DNA from: Lichenihabitans sp033947565
Lineage (GTDB): Bacteria > Pseudomonadota > Alphaproteobacteria > Rhizobiales > Beijerinckiaceae
Length of the DNA: 64,000 nucleotides
Assembly: GCF_033947565.1 (NCBI RefSeq)
Contig: NZ_JARPVX010000007.1
Location: 1 to 64,000, forward strand
Direction of reading: 5' to 3'
Shown: positions 56,822 through 64,000 of the stretch, in pieces
Position numbering within the stretch: the first letter of the stretch is position 1
How the letters are laid out: each line of letters begins with the position of its first letter
The notes under the pieces: model-generated
The model's input: the letters and a program-made list of their open reading frames with translations, nothing else
Told to the model about the DNA's origin: nothing
Databases searched by the model: none
Position numbers and translations under genes: made by a program

Positions 56822-58291
56822 ATGACCGTGGCTGTCGACCGTTCTCAACTGCGTTTGATCATCGCCGGCCTGACCGAGGGCGTGGTGATCGTCGAGCCGG
56901 ACGAGTCGGTCAGCTGGGCCAACGATGCCGCGCTTGCCATGCACGGGGTCGAGGACCTGGATGGTCTTGGCCGGACCGTTGCGGCCTATCGCGCCAATTT
57001 CGTGCTGCGCTACCGCAACAACGGGAGCCTCGACGAGCAACGCTATCCGATTGAGCGGGTGATCGCGGGGGAAGCCTTCGACGACGTGGTGGTGGAGGTC
57101 ACGCCCGCCCGCGACCCGGAGGTCAAATGGGTGCATCGCATCCGCAGCCTGGTGCTGAACGATCGCAAGGGAAAGCCTGACTTCCTGGTTCTCGTCGTCA
57201 CCGACGCCACGGAACGGTTCGCGGCGGAAGAACGCTTCGAGCGCACCTTCGCGGCCAATCCCGCTCCGGCGATCATCTGCCGGCTGTCCGACCTCCGGTT
57301 CATCAAGGTCAACCAGGGTTTCCTCGACATGACGGGCTACGACCGGCATCACCTGCTGGGTCGCAGCACCTACGAGGTCGACCTGTTCGCCGGCGCGGAG
57401 CGCCGCACGCTGGCCGTGGAACGGCTGAGCGAAGGGCGCACCATTCCGCAGATGGAAGCACATTTGCCGCTGCCCGACGGCGGCAACCGCTTCGTCATCG
57501 TGGCCGGCCAGCCGATCGACATGGATGACGAGCCATGCATGCTGTTCACCTTCGCCGACCTCGAGCTACGTCGAAAGGCCGAGACCGCACTCCAGCAGAG
57601 CGAGGAGCGGTTCGAAAAGGCTTTCCGCTTGTCGCCCGTGCCGACCGTTCTTGTTCGGCTCAAGGACCTCGCTTACGTGGCCATCAACGATGTCTTCACC
57701 CAAACTTTCGGGTTCACGAACGAGGATGTGCGGGGCCGGACCGTCCTCGAGCTGAATATGTGGGCCGCCGCCGAGGCGCGAGCTGGCTTCCACGCGGCCT
57801 TGCAGGCCAACGGTCATGTTCACGCCCTGGAGGCTTGCCTCGTCACCAAGGACGGGGCGCACCTCGACTGCATGGTGGCGGCTGAAACCATGACGATCAA
57901 CACCGAGCCTTGCGTGCTGGCGACCCTCCTCGACATTTCGGCCCGCAAGCATACGGAGCGCGAACTGATGGGCGCCATCGACGCGGTGATGGCCGACACC
58001 TCATGGTTCAGCCGCGGGGTGATCCAGCGCCTTGCCGCGCTGCGCCAGCCAAACAGAACCGACCCCGATGCGCTTCTCGCCCTGACGGCTCGCGAGCGCG
58101 AGGTGCTCGGGCTGATGTGCGACGGCGCCAGCGATGCCGCGATTGCCAAGCGGCTGACCATGTCGGTCAACACCGTCCGCAACCACACCGCGGCGCTGTA
58201 TCGCAAGACCGAGGTCCACCGACGCAGCGAACTCGTGATCTGGGGACGCGAGCACGGATTTCCATTCCGATCACAATCGAAGTCCGACTAA
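56822..58291 (+). CDS. PAS-domain LuxR-type transcriptional regulator
   Basis: 489 aa. Three PAS-like units: residues about 8-130 (GLTEGVVIVEPDESVSWANDAALAMHG), 140-255 (FAANPAPAIICRLSDLRFIKVNQGFLDMTGYDRHHLLGRS) and 265-385 (FRLSPVPTVLVRLKDLAYVAINDVFTQTFGFTNEDVRGR). The LuxR helix-turn-helix (LTAREREVLGLMCDGASDAAIAKRLTMSVNTVRNHTAALYRKTEVHRRSELVIW) ends the protein, about 420-475. No kinase or membrane segment. It senses a small ligand or redox state and probably controls the stress genes downstream. Confidence 0.9.
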   Translation: MTVAVDRSQLRLIIAGLTEGVVIVEPDESVSWANDAALAMHGVEDLDGLGRTVAAYRANFVLRYRNNGSLDEQRYPIERVIAGEAFDDVVVEVTPARDPEVKWVHRIRSLVLNDRKGKPDFLVLVVTDATERFAAEERFERTFAANPAPAIICRLSDLRFIKVNQGFLDMTGYDRHHLLGRSTYEVDLFAGAERRTLAVERLSEGRTIPQMEAHLPLPDGGNRFVIVAGQPIDMDDEPCMLFTFADLELRRKAETALQQSEERFEKAFRLSPVPTVLVRLKDLAYVAINDVFTQTFGFTNEDVRGRTVLELNMWAAAEARAGFHAALQANGHVHALEACLVTKDGAHLDCMVAAETMTINTEPCVLATLLDISARKHTERELMGAIDAVMADTSWFSRGVIQRLAALRQPNRTDPDALLALTAREREVLGLMCDGASDAAIAKRLTMSVNTVRNHTAALYRKTEVHRRSELVIWGREHGFPFRSQSKSD

Positions 58292-58399
58292 ACCGGCCGC
58301 ACTATCTCACTAGCCGATCCGCACTATTGAGATGGCGGGTTCGATGCCTATTTTCTCATCCGGGCGTCCCATGTGGCGACGCAACGATGGGAGACGAGA

Positions 58400-58582
58400 A
58401 TGGACAAGAACCGCATCGAGGGCGCGTTGGATCAGGCCAAGGGCGCCGTCAAGGAGACCGTCGGCAAGGTGACGGGCAACACGAAGCTTCAAGCCGAAGG
58501 TGCGGCCGACAAGCTGGCCGGCAAGGCCGAGAGTGCCGTCGGCGAGACCAAGGACACGGTCCGCGACGCGTTCAAGAAGTAA
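58400..58582 (+). CDS. CsbD family protein
   Basis: 60 aa from ATG 58400, with GGGAG upstream. Typical CsbD: NRIEGALDQAKGAVKETVGKVTGNTKLQAEGAADKLAGKAESAVG. Small, hydrophilic and partly disordered; in other bacteria induced by general stress (sigmaB, desiccation, osmotic shock). First of three stress-type genes in a row. Confidence 0.93.
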   Translation: MDKNRIEGALDQAKGAVKETVGKVTGNTKLQAEGAADKLAGKAESAVGETKDTVRDAFKK

Positions 58583-58651
58583 GCACCCCGCCCGATCTCA
58601 GGGCGCGGGTGTCCGCAGCCCTTCATCCCTTTTCGAGTTTGAGTTCCCACC

Positions 58652-58996
58652 ATGAACACTGATCGTATTGCGGGCGCGGCCCGTGACATTGGCGGCAAAA
58701 TGCAGGGCCTGGCCGGTCGCGTCACCGGCAGCAACCAGACCCATGCCGAAGGCCTGGTGAACGAAGCGGTCGGTACGGCACAGAACCTCTACGGCCAGGC
58801 GGTCGATGGCGTGCGGGACGCGTCCGACGCGGTCACCGACTATGCCGAGCAGGCTTATCGCCAGGGATCCCGTTCTGTGCGCGGCGGCTCCCGTTCGATC
58901 GAGAAGCAGCTGTCTCAGCATCCCTTGACGGGTGTGATGGTGGCGGGCGCGATCGGCTTTGTGCTGGGCGTCGTCGTCATGTCGACACGCGGCTGA
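58652..58996 (+). CDS. CsbD-like protein with C-terminal membrane anchor
   Basis: 114 aa. The N-terminus is CsbD-like (TDRIAGAARDIGGKMQGLAGRVTGSNQTHAEGLVNEAVG) and is fused to a helical linker and an ElaB/YqjD-type C-terminal membrane helix (GVMVAGAIGFVLGVVVM). This fusion would tether a CsbD module to the inner membrane. It stands 10 bp before the membrane-protein gene. Confidence 0.85.
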   Translation: MNTDRIAGAARDIGGKMQGLAGRVTGSNQTHAEGLVNEAVGTAQNLYGQAVDGVRDASDAVTDYAEQAYRQGSRSVRGGSRSIEKQLSQHPLTGVMVAGAIGFVLGVVVMSTRG

Positions 58997-59006
58997 GGGG
59001 CGAACG

Positions 59007-59906
59007 ATGACCTCGATCACCGGCATCGCCACCGAGCCCTCCGCCCATGACCGAGCCGTCGTCGGGGTGGCGCCTGGACACAGCGTGTCCTGGGGCGCCA
59101 TTTTCGCCGGCGTCGTGATGGCTCTCGTTGTTCAGCTCATTCTGTCGATCCTCGGCTTGGGGATCGGCCTTGCCACGGTGGACCCGGCGTCGACCGGCAC
59201 ACCTTCGGCTTCCGGCCTGTCGTTCGGTGCGGCAATCTGGTGGGTGCTCTCGGGCATCGTCGCCGCGGCGCTCGGCGGCTTCGTCGCCGGCCGCCTGAGC
59301 GGCAAACCCGTGACATCGACGGCCGGCTACCATGGCCTCGTCAGTTGGGGCGTGACCACCATGGTGATCGTGTTCCTGTTGTCGTCCGCTGTGGGTGGTA
59401 TCGTCGGCGGAGCCTTCAGCGCCGTCACGAGCACGCTGGGTGGGGCCGGGCATGCCTTGGGTGGCGCCGTCCAGACGGTGGCCCAGGCTGCCGCCCCGTC
59501 GCTGCCCGGCATGAACGACCCGCTGTCCGGCATCGAGTCGCAGATCCGGTCGGCCAGTGGCGGTCAGGATCCAGCCCAGCTCCGCGATGCCGCAACCCAG
59601 GCCATCAAGGCGGCGGTGACCGGCGATCCGTCGCAACAACAGCAGGCGCTCGATCGGGCCGCCAATGCCTTAGCCAAGGCGGAGAACATTTCCGTCGATC
59701 AGGCCAAGTCGCAGGTGCAAACCTATCAGCAGCAATACGCACAGGCCGTAGCCCAGGCCAAGGTCAAGGCCACCGAGGTTGCCGATGCCGCGGCCAAGAC
59801 GACGTCGCAGGCCTCCCTGATGATCGTGTTGTCCTTGGTGCTGGGCGCCATCGCTTCGGTGATCGGTGGCCGCTTCGGTACGGTCAGGCTACCCCGCCGG
59901 GTGTGA
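59007..59906 (+). CDS. Membrane protein of the group often labelled 'PhnA-like'
   Basis: 299 aa. SWGAIFAGVVMALVVQLILSILGLGIGLATVDP is the group's signature near residue 28. Membrane segments at about 30-50, 72-92, 108-130 and 270-290, with a long Gln/Ala-rich soluble helical region between the last two (SQQQQALDRAANALAKAENISVDQAKSQVQTYQQQ). No phosphonatase motif, so the PhnA label should not be trusted. Follows two CsbD genes, suggesting a cell-envelope stress role. Confidence 0.75.
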   Translation: MTSITGIATEPSAHDRAVVGVAPGHSVSWGAIFAGVVMALVVQLILSILGLGIGLATVDPASTGTPSASGLSFGAAIWWVLSGIVAAALGGFVAGRLSGKPVTSTAGYHGLVSWGVTTMVIVFLLSSAVGGIVGGAFSAVTSTLGGAGHALGGAVQTVAQAAAPSLPGMNDPLSGIESQIRSASGGQDPAQLRDAATQAIKAAVTGDPSQQQQALDRAANALAKAENISVDQAKSQVQTYQQQYAQAVAQAKVKATEVADAAAKTTSQASLMIVLSLVLGAIASVIGGRFGTVRLPRRV

Positions 59907-60319
59907 AACCTCCGATAAAGCCAAGGGGCCATCGGGGAGATCGGGCGGCGGGACGTCGCGTCGTCGCACGCCCGCCCGATGGTCCTGATTGGCTTTCAGA
60001 CCCTTGATCTCCGAGACGCCCGTGGCTTTTGCCGCGGGCGTCTTTCGTTGGTGAGCCGTCCTGCGGGTGATCGGAGCGTCGGTTCAGGCCCAAGGCTGGG
60101 CTGATGGCCACGCGGCGTCGGTGAGATGGCGTTTCGAGCGCAGCATTTTGTGCTTCGGGCCTGGGTGCGGCACGGCGGATCACGCTGCACAGCAGCGCGA
60201 CTCGGCACCAATCTCCCTCGGTGGCCGATAGGGTGGGCCACGATGAGACAACCGTGCTTCAAGCCATCGCGTCCGCCGCAAGGCCTTTGCTTCGGGCAGC
60301 CTGGCCGCCGGAGGACCCC
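59907..60319. other. 413 bp without a protein gene
   Basis: It contains the terminator at 60015-60047 and the GGAGG site of the next gene (GTG 60320). No coding frame with family character is present. Confidence 0.5.
60015..60047 (+). terminator. Rho-independent terminator
   Basis: Stem GACGCCCGTGGC (60015-60026) pairs with GCCGCGGGCGTC (60031-60042), loop TTTT, followed by TTTCGTT. It closes the CsbD/membrane-protein transcript 109 bp after its last stop. Confidence 0.75.
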
Positions 60320-61159
60320 GTGACCGAGACCATCCAGCTCCGCTCCATGGGTCCGGAGGACATCGGACGGGCGCATGCCCTGTCGACGGCGGTCGGCTGG
60401 GCCCACCGGGTCGAGGATTGGCACCTGTTCCTCGCCGCCGGCCATGGCGTCGTGGCGACAGATGCCGATGGTGTCGTCTTCGGCACGGCCATGTGGTGGC
60501 CCTATGGCCCTGCCTTCGGCCATCTCGGGATGGTGATCGTCGAACCGGGCCGACAAGGTTTCGGCGTCGGCCGCAAGCTGATGGCGGCGCTGCTCGATGC
60601 GGCCGGACCCCGAAGCCTGCGGCTGACCGCCACCGAGGCCGGGCGCGGGCTCTATGAACGGCTCGGGTTCCGCGTCACGGGCGCCATCACGCAGCATCAG
60701 GGCACCATTCACGCGGCGCGCCTGGTCGACGACCCGGCGGTGCGGCCGGCGCGCGACGAAGACTGGCCCGCCATCCTGGCGCTCGATGCCCAGGCGACCG
60801 GGGCCGACAGGTCTCGCCTCATCGGCCTGCTGCGAACGGCCGGAACGACCTTTGTGTCCGAACAGGCGGGCCGGCTTCTGGGCTATTCGACCCGCCGAGC
60901 CTTTGGGCGCGGGCAGGTCGTCGGGCCGATCGTATGTGCCGACGACGCACAGGCGATCGCGCTCGCGAGCCCGCATGTGCGGGCGCTCGATGGCGGCTTC
61001 GGGCGCATGGACACGCCGAACCGCGACGGCGCCTTTGTCGACTTCCTCGAAGCCAACGGCCTCCGCAACATCGACCGCTGCGCCCAGATGACACGCGGTC
61101 CGTCGGCCGCGAGCGGTGCCGTCCGCGTCCTTACCATGGCCAGCCAGGCGCTTGGCTGA
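60320..61159 (+). CDS. Two-domain GNAT acetyltransferase
   Basis: 279 aa from GTG 60320, with GGAGG about 8 bp upstream. N-terminal GNAT domain with MVIVEPGRQGFGVGRKLMAALLDAAG as the acetyl-CoA loop (about residues 72-97) and GLYERLGFRV. The C-terminal domain (SRLIGLLRTAGTTFVSEQAGRLLGYSTRRAFGRGQVVGPIVCADDAQAIAL) is the Acetyltransf_18/YitH type. Substrate unknown. It precedes the aldehyde dehydrogenase gene by 32 bp and may share its transcript. Confidence 0.88.
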   Translation: MTETIQLRSMGPEDIGRAHALSTAVGWAHRVEDWHLFLAAGHGVVATDADGVVFGTAMWWPYGPAFGHLGMVIVEPGRQGFGVGRKLMAALLDAAGPRSLRLTATEAGRGLYERLGFRVTGAITQHQGTIHAARLVDDPAVRPARDEDWPAILALDAQATGADRSRLIGLLRTAGTTFVSEQAGRLLGYSTRRAFGRGQVVGPIVCADDAQAIALASPHVRALDGGFGRMDTPNRDGAFVDFLEANGLRNIDRCAQMTRGPSAASGAVRVLTMASQALG

Positions 61160-61191
61160 CCCCTTGTCACCCCGTTTCGCAAGGCACGACC

Positions 61192-62640
61192 ATGTCCATC
61201 GCCCACGCGGATGACGTTTACATCGACGGTGCCTGGCGGCCCGTCACCGGCGGCGAGCGTCACCCGGTCGTCAACCCGGCGACCGAGGAAGTGATCGGCC
61301 ACGTGGCGCTGGCCCCGACCGAGGATGTCGACGCGGCGGTCGCGGCGGCTCGAAAGGCGTTTCCCGCCTTTGCGGCCACCACGGTGGCGGAACGGGCCGC
61401 GATGCTTCGCGGCATCCGCGACCGTGTCCAGCAACAATCCGCGCTGTTCATCGACGCCATGATGGCCGAGATGGGGGTCGCGCGCAGTTTCGCCGAAACG
61501 GCGCAATTGCCCTTCGCGCTCGAACATCTTCGCATCCTCGCGGAGGTGATCGAGCGCTACGAATTCCTGACGCTGAACGGCGCCACCGCGACCGTGAAGG
61601 AGCCGATCGGCGTTTGCGCCCTGATCACGCCCTGGAACTGGCCGCTCTATCAGATCACCGCCAAGCTCGCGCCGGCGCTCGCGGCCGGCTGCACGGTTGT
61701 GTTGAAGCCGAGCGAGTTGTCGCCGCTCAGCGCGCTGTTATTTGCCGCGGCCGTGCATGACGCCGGCGTTCCGCCCGGCGTGTTCAATCTCGTCGGCGGC
61801 ACGGGCGCGGTGGTGGGCGCCGCCCTGTCGAGCCATCCGGATGTGGACATGATCTCCATCACGGGCTCGACGCGGGCCGGCGTGCTGGTGGCCCAGGCGG
61901 CGGCCCCGACCGTCAAGCGCGTGGTGCAGGAACTCGGCGGCAAGTCGCCCAACGTGTTTCTCGACGACGCGGATTTCGCGACCGGCGTCGGCAAGGGCGT
62001 GTTGTCCGCCTTCCGCAACGTCGGCCAGTCGTGCAGCGCGCCGACCCGCATGATCGTGCCGGCCGACCGCCTCGCCGAGGTCGAGGAGCTGGCCCGCCAG
62101 GCCGTGGCGGGTCTGCGGGTCGGCGATCCCCGTGCCGCCGAAACCACCATGGGGCCGATCGCCAATGCGGCCCAGCATGCCCGGGTGCAGGCCATGATCG
62201 AGGCGGGACGCGCCGAGGGTGCCAAGCTCGTTTGCGGCGGCCTCGGCCGACCCGCGCATCTCAACCGCGGCTATTTCGTACAGCCGACCGTGTTTTCCGC
62301 CGTGACGCCCGCCATGCGCATCGCCCGCGAGGAGATCTTCGGCCCGGTGTTGTCGATCATGCCGTACCGCGACGAGGCGGAAGCGTTGCGGATCGCCAAC
62401 GACACGGTCTACGGGCTCGGCTCTCAGGTGCAGTCGGGCGATCTCGGGCGCGCTCGGCGGTTCGCCATGGGGCTTCGGGCCGGGCAAGTGCACATCAACT
62501 ATCCCGCCTGGGACGGCAGGGCCGCCTTCGGGGGTTACAAGCGGTCCGGCAACGGGCGCGAATACGGTGTTCACGGCCTCGAAGAGTTCCTGGAAACCAA
62601 GTCCGTGCTCGGTTATGCGCCCGACGAGGCGCACAGCTAG
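61192..62640 (+). CDS. Aldehyde dehydrogenase family protein
   Basis: 482 aa. NAD(P)-dependent oxidation of an aldehyde to the acid. Active-site set: ITPWNWPLYQ, Lys in VVLKPSELSPLS, general base Glu in VVQELGGKSPNV and the catalytic Cys in FRNVGQSCSAPTR, then EEIFGPVLSIMPY. It resembles the group active on gamma-aminobutyraldehyde, betaine aldehyde or other amino-aldehydes, but the substrate cannot be fixed. Confidence 0.93.
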   Translation: MSIAHADDVYIDGAWRPVTGGERHPVVNPATEEVIGHVALAPTEDVDAAVAAARKAFPAFAATTVAERAAMLRGIRDRVQQQSALFIDAMMAEMGVARSFAETAQLPFALEHLRILAEVIERYEFLTLNGATATVKEPIGVCALITPWNWPLYQITAKLAPALAAGCTVVLKPSELSPLSALLFAAAVHDAGVPPGVFNLVGGTGAVVGAALSSHPDVDMISITGSTRAGVLVAQAAAPTVKRVVQELGGKSPNVFLDDADFATGVGKGVLSAFRNVGQSCSAPTRMIVPADRLAEVEELARQAVAGLRVGDPRAAETTMGPIANAAQHARVQAMIEAGRAEGAKLVCGGLGRPAHLNRGYFVQPTVFSAVTPAMRIAREEIFGPVLSIMPYRDEAEALRIANDTVYGLGSQVQSGDLGRARRFAMGLRAGQVHINYPAWDGRAAFGGYKRSGNGREYGVHGLEEFLETKSVLGYAPDEAHS

Positions 62641-62684
62641 GCGTTCCGCCCAAAGCCATCCACCACCATTCGGAGTTTGCGACC

Positions 62685-63854
62685 ATGGCCGAAACGGCGA
62701 CGCTGGCCCCCGCCCCACCCACGACGCTTGGTGATCTCGACACCCCCTGCCTGGTGCTCGATGTCGCCCGGCTGGAGGCGAACGTATCGCGTTTGCGCGC
62801 CCGGCTCGATCGCCTCGGCGTGACCCTGCGGCCGCATCTGAAGACCGCCAAATCGGTCGAGGCAGGGCGGCGCGTCATGGTGACGCCGAGCGGCCCGGCC
62901 ACCGTGTCGACGCTGCAGGAAGCCGAGCAATTCGCCGCCGCCGGCGTGCGGGACATCACCTATGCGGTCGGTATCGCGCCCGACAAGCTCCCGCGCGTGC
63001 TGGCGCTGCGGGCCCGCGGCGTCGATATCGCGGTGGTGCTCGACACGGTGGCGCAGGCCGAAGCCCTCGTGGTGGCGTCCCGTCAGGCGGGCGCCCCCGT
63101 GCCGGCCTATATCGAGATCGATTGCGATGGACACCGCTCGGGCGTGTTGCCCGGCGACGCGGACCGGCTTGTCGCCATCGGGCGGACGCTCGCGAATGGC
63201 GCGGAGCTTCGGGGCGTGCTCACCCATGCGGGTGAAAGCTATGCGGCGCGCGGCATGGACGCACTTCGGATCTGCGCCGAAGGGGAGCGGCGTGCCGCCG
63301 TGGACGCCGCCACGGTGCTGCGGAACGCGGGACTGGCCTGTCCGGTGGTCAGCGTCGGGTCGACCCCGACCGCTTTCGCGGCCGAGGACCTGACCGGGGT
63401 CACGGAAGTGCGGGCCGGCGTCTTCGTGTTCTTCGATCTTGTGATGACCGGCATCGGCGTTTGCACGGTGAGCGATATTGCGCTGTCGGTTCTGGCGACC
63501 GTGATCGGCCACCAGTACGACAAGGGCTGGATCCTGGTTGACGCGGGGTGGATGGCGATGTCCCAGGATCGCGGCACGGCCAAGCAGGCCGTCAACCAGG
63601 GTTATGGGGTCGTTTGCGACCTCGCGGGTCAGCCTTATGCGGACCTCATCATGGTAGGGGCCAACCAGGAGCATGGCATCGTGGCCTTGCGGCCGGGCGC
63701 CGACGGCGCTCTGCCGGCGCTGGCGATCGGCGATCGCGTCCGCATCCTGCCCAATCATGCCTGCGCGACGGGAGCCCAGCACGGCGCTTATCACGTGGTG
63801 CGCGGCGCTTCGCCCACCCTGGAAGCGACGTGGCCCCGCTTTGGAGGATGGTGA
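62685..63854 (+). CDS. DSD1/alanine-racemase-like PLP enzyme (D-threonine aldolase / D-serine dehydratase family)
   Basis: 389 aa. Fold-type III PLP enzyme: the PLP Lys is in RPHLKTAKSVEAG, with STLQEAEQFAAAGVRDITYAVG and the phosphate-binding SVGSTPTAF. The C-terminal metal site of DSD1-type enzymes is seen as ILPNHACATGAQHGAY (His and Cys ligands). Such enzymes split D-3-hydroxyaspartate, D-threonine or D-serine. The RidA-family gene directly after it would suit a dehydratase that makes an enamine. Confidence 0.9.
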   Translation: MAETATLAPAPPTTLGDLDTPCLVLDVARLEANVSRLRARLDRLGVTLRPHLKTAKSVEAGRRVMVTPSGPATVSTLQEAEQFAAAGVRDITYAVGIAPDKLPRVLALRARGVDIAVVLDTVAQAEALVVASRQAGAPVPAYIEIDCDGHRSGVLPGDADRLVAIGRTLANGAELRGVLTHAGESYAARGMDALRICAEGERRAAVDAATVLRNAGLACPVVSVGSTPTAFAAEDLTGVTEVRAGVFVFFDLVMTGIGVCTVSDIALSVLATVIGHQYDKGWILVDAGWMAMSQDRGTAKQAVNQGYGVVCDLAGQPYADLIMVGANQEHGIVALRPGADGALPALAIGDRVRILPNHACATGAQHGAYHVVRGASPTLEATWPRFGGW

Positions 63855-63855
63855 G

Positions 63856-64000
63856 GTGACGACGTTGACCCCCACACCCATCGTGACCGACAGGGTATCG
63901 CCCCCCGGCGGCCACTATGCCCAGGGCGTTGCGGCCGGGCCGCATGTGTATGTGTCGGGCCAATTGCCCGTGCGCCCGGACGGCAGCAAGGACCCGGACG
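63856..64000 (+). CDS. RidA family protein, N-terminal part (runs off the window)
   Basis: 48 codons from GTG 63856, 1 bp after the previous stop, with GGAGG 8 bp upstream. PPGGHYAQGVAAGPHVYVSGQLPVRPDG matches the RidA/YjgF/UK114 start. RidA hydrolyses reactive 2-aminoacrylate and similar enamines, a likely by-product of the PLP enzyme encoded just before it. The rest, including the catalytic Arg, is beyond the window. Confidence 0.85.
   Translation, partial: MTTLTPTPIVTDRVSPPGGHYAQGVAAGPHVYVSGQLPVRPDGSKDPD

Noticed and set aside
59007..59906. Phosphonoacetate hydrolase or phosphonate role for the 'PhnA-like' protein
   Set aside because: The sequence is a multi-helix membrane protein without metal-binding or PhnA zinc-ribbon motifs. 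The common label is misleading.

Overview
This is high-GC DNA of an alphaproteobacterium, most likely in the order Hyphomicrobiales (Rhizobiales). The signs are the codon bias, dense ATGA-coupled operons, an acidic EPSLGA-type hypothetical protein, CsbD and 'PhnA-like' membrane proteins, a MocR-type regulator and many ABC transporters. Species cannot be told from the sequence alone.

Layout. (1) 1-3321: chromosomal genes: a partial secreted protein, a SrpA-type catalase-peroxidase coupled to cytochrome b561, a small hypothetical gene and a GNAT acetyltransferase. (2) 3322-22312: a tRNA-Arg(ACG) gene whose 3' end is repeated exactly (49 bp) 18.9 kb downstream. Between the repeats lies an integrated phage-like element with a tyrosine integrase next to the right repeat. 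It carries excisionase/AlpA-type regulators, a RepA-like ATPase and a RuvC-like nuclease, several short-repeat arrays, and a tail module made of a tape-measure protein and a tail-assembly chaperone with a textbook -1 slippery site. It also has cargo: a receiver-domain protein, a Fic/Doc toxin-antitoxin pair and a VPLPA-CTERM-like exported protein. I recognise no terminase, portal, capsid, tail tube or lysis gene in it. (3) 22556-27507: debris of mobile elements (truncated ISL3 joined to a DUF3883 fragment, frameshifted IS21 istA, an intact-looking IS3 element, a C-terminal IS5 fragment) and a frameshifted gene with faint HhH-GPD character. A second, more decayed copy of that gene lies at 49.1 kb.

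(4) 27905-36462: a complete Nit1C-type cluster on the minus strand. In transcription order it holds the MSMEG_0572/Sll0783 protein, Nit6803 nitrilase, MSMEG_0568 radical SAM protein, Sll0786 acetyltransferase, Sll0787 AIR-synthase-like protein, MSMEG_0565 glycosyltransferase, MSMEG_0570 protein and MSMEG_0569 flavoprotein. A MocR-type regulator is divergent to it. Nit1C clusters are linked in the literature to nitrogen starvation and cyanide/nitrile assimilation.

(5) 37181-49006: a coupled catabolic operon (GntR regulator, creatininase-family hydrolase, ketopantoate-reductase-like protein, SDR, M20 peptidase, amidase) divergent from a five-gene dipeptide/oligopeptide-type ABC transporter. The set suggests uptake and stepwise hydrolysis of an amide or small peptide. 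(6) 49060-49480: decayed remnants. (7) 49486-55770: a polyamine-type ABC transporter in one operon with glucuronate isomerase (uxaC), divergent from a FadR/GntR-type regulator with a clear palindromic operator, pointing to uronate uptake and catabolism.

(8) 55956-61159: a stress/signalling block: small protein, degenerate receiver domain, PAS-LuxR regulator, two CsbD-like proteins, a membrane protein, a terminator and a two-domain GNAT protein. (9) 61192-64000: aldehyde dehydrogenase, DSD1/alanine-racemase-like PLP enzyme and the start of a RidA-family protein, consistent with amino-acid catabolism that releases reactive enamines.
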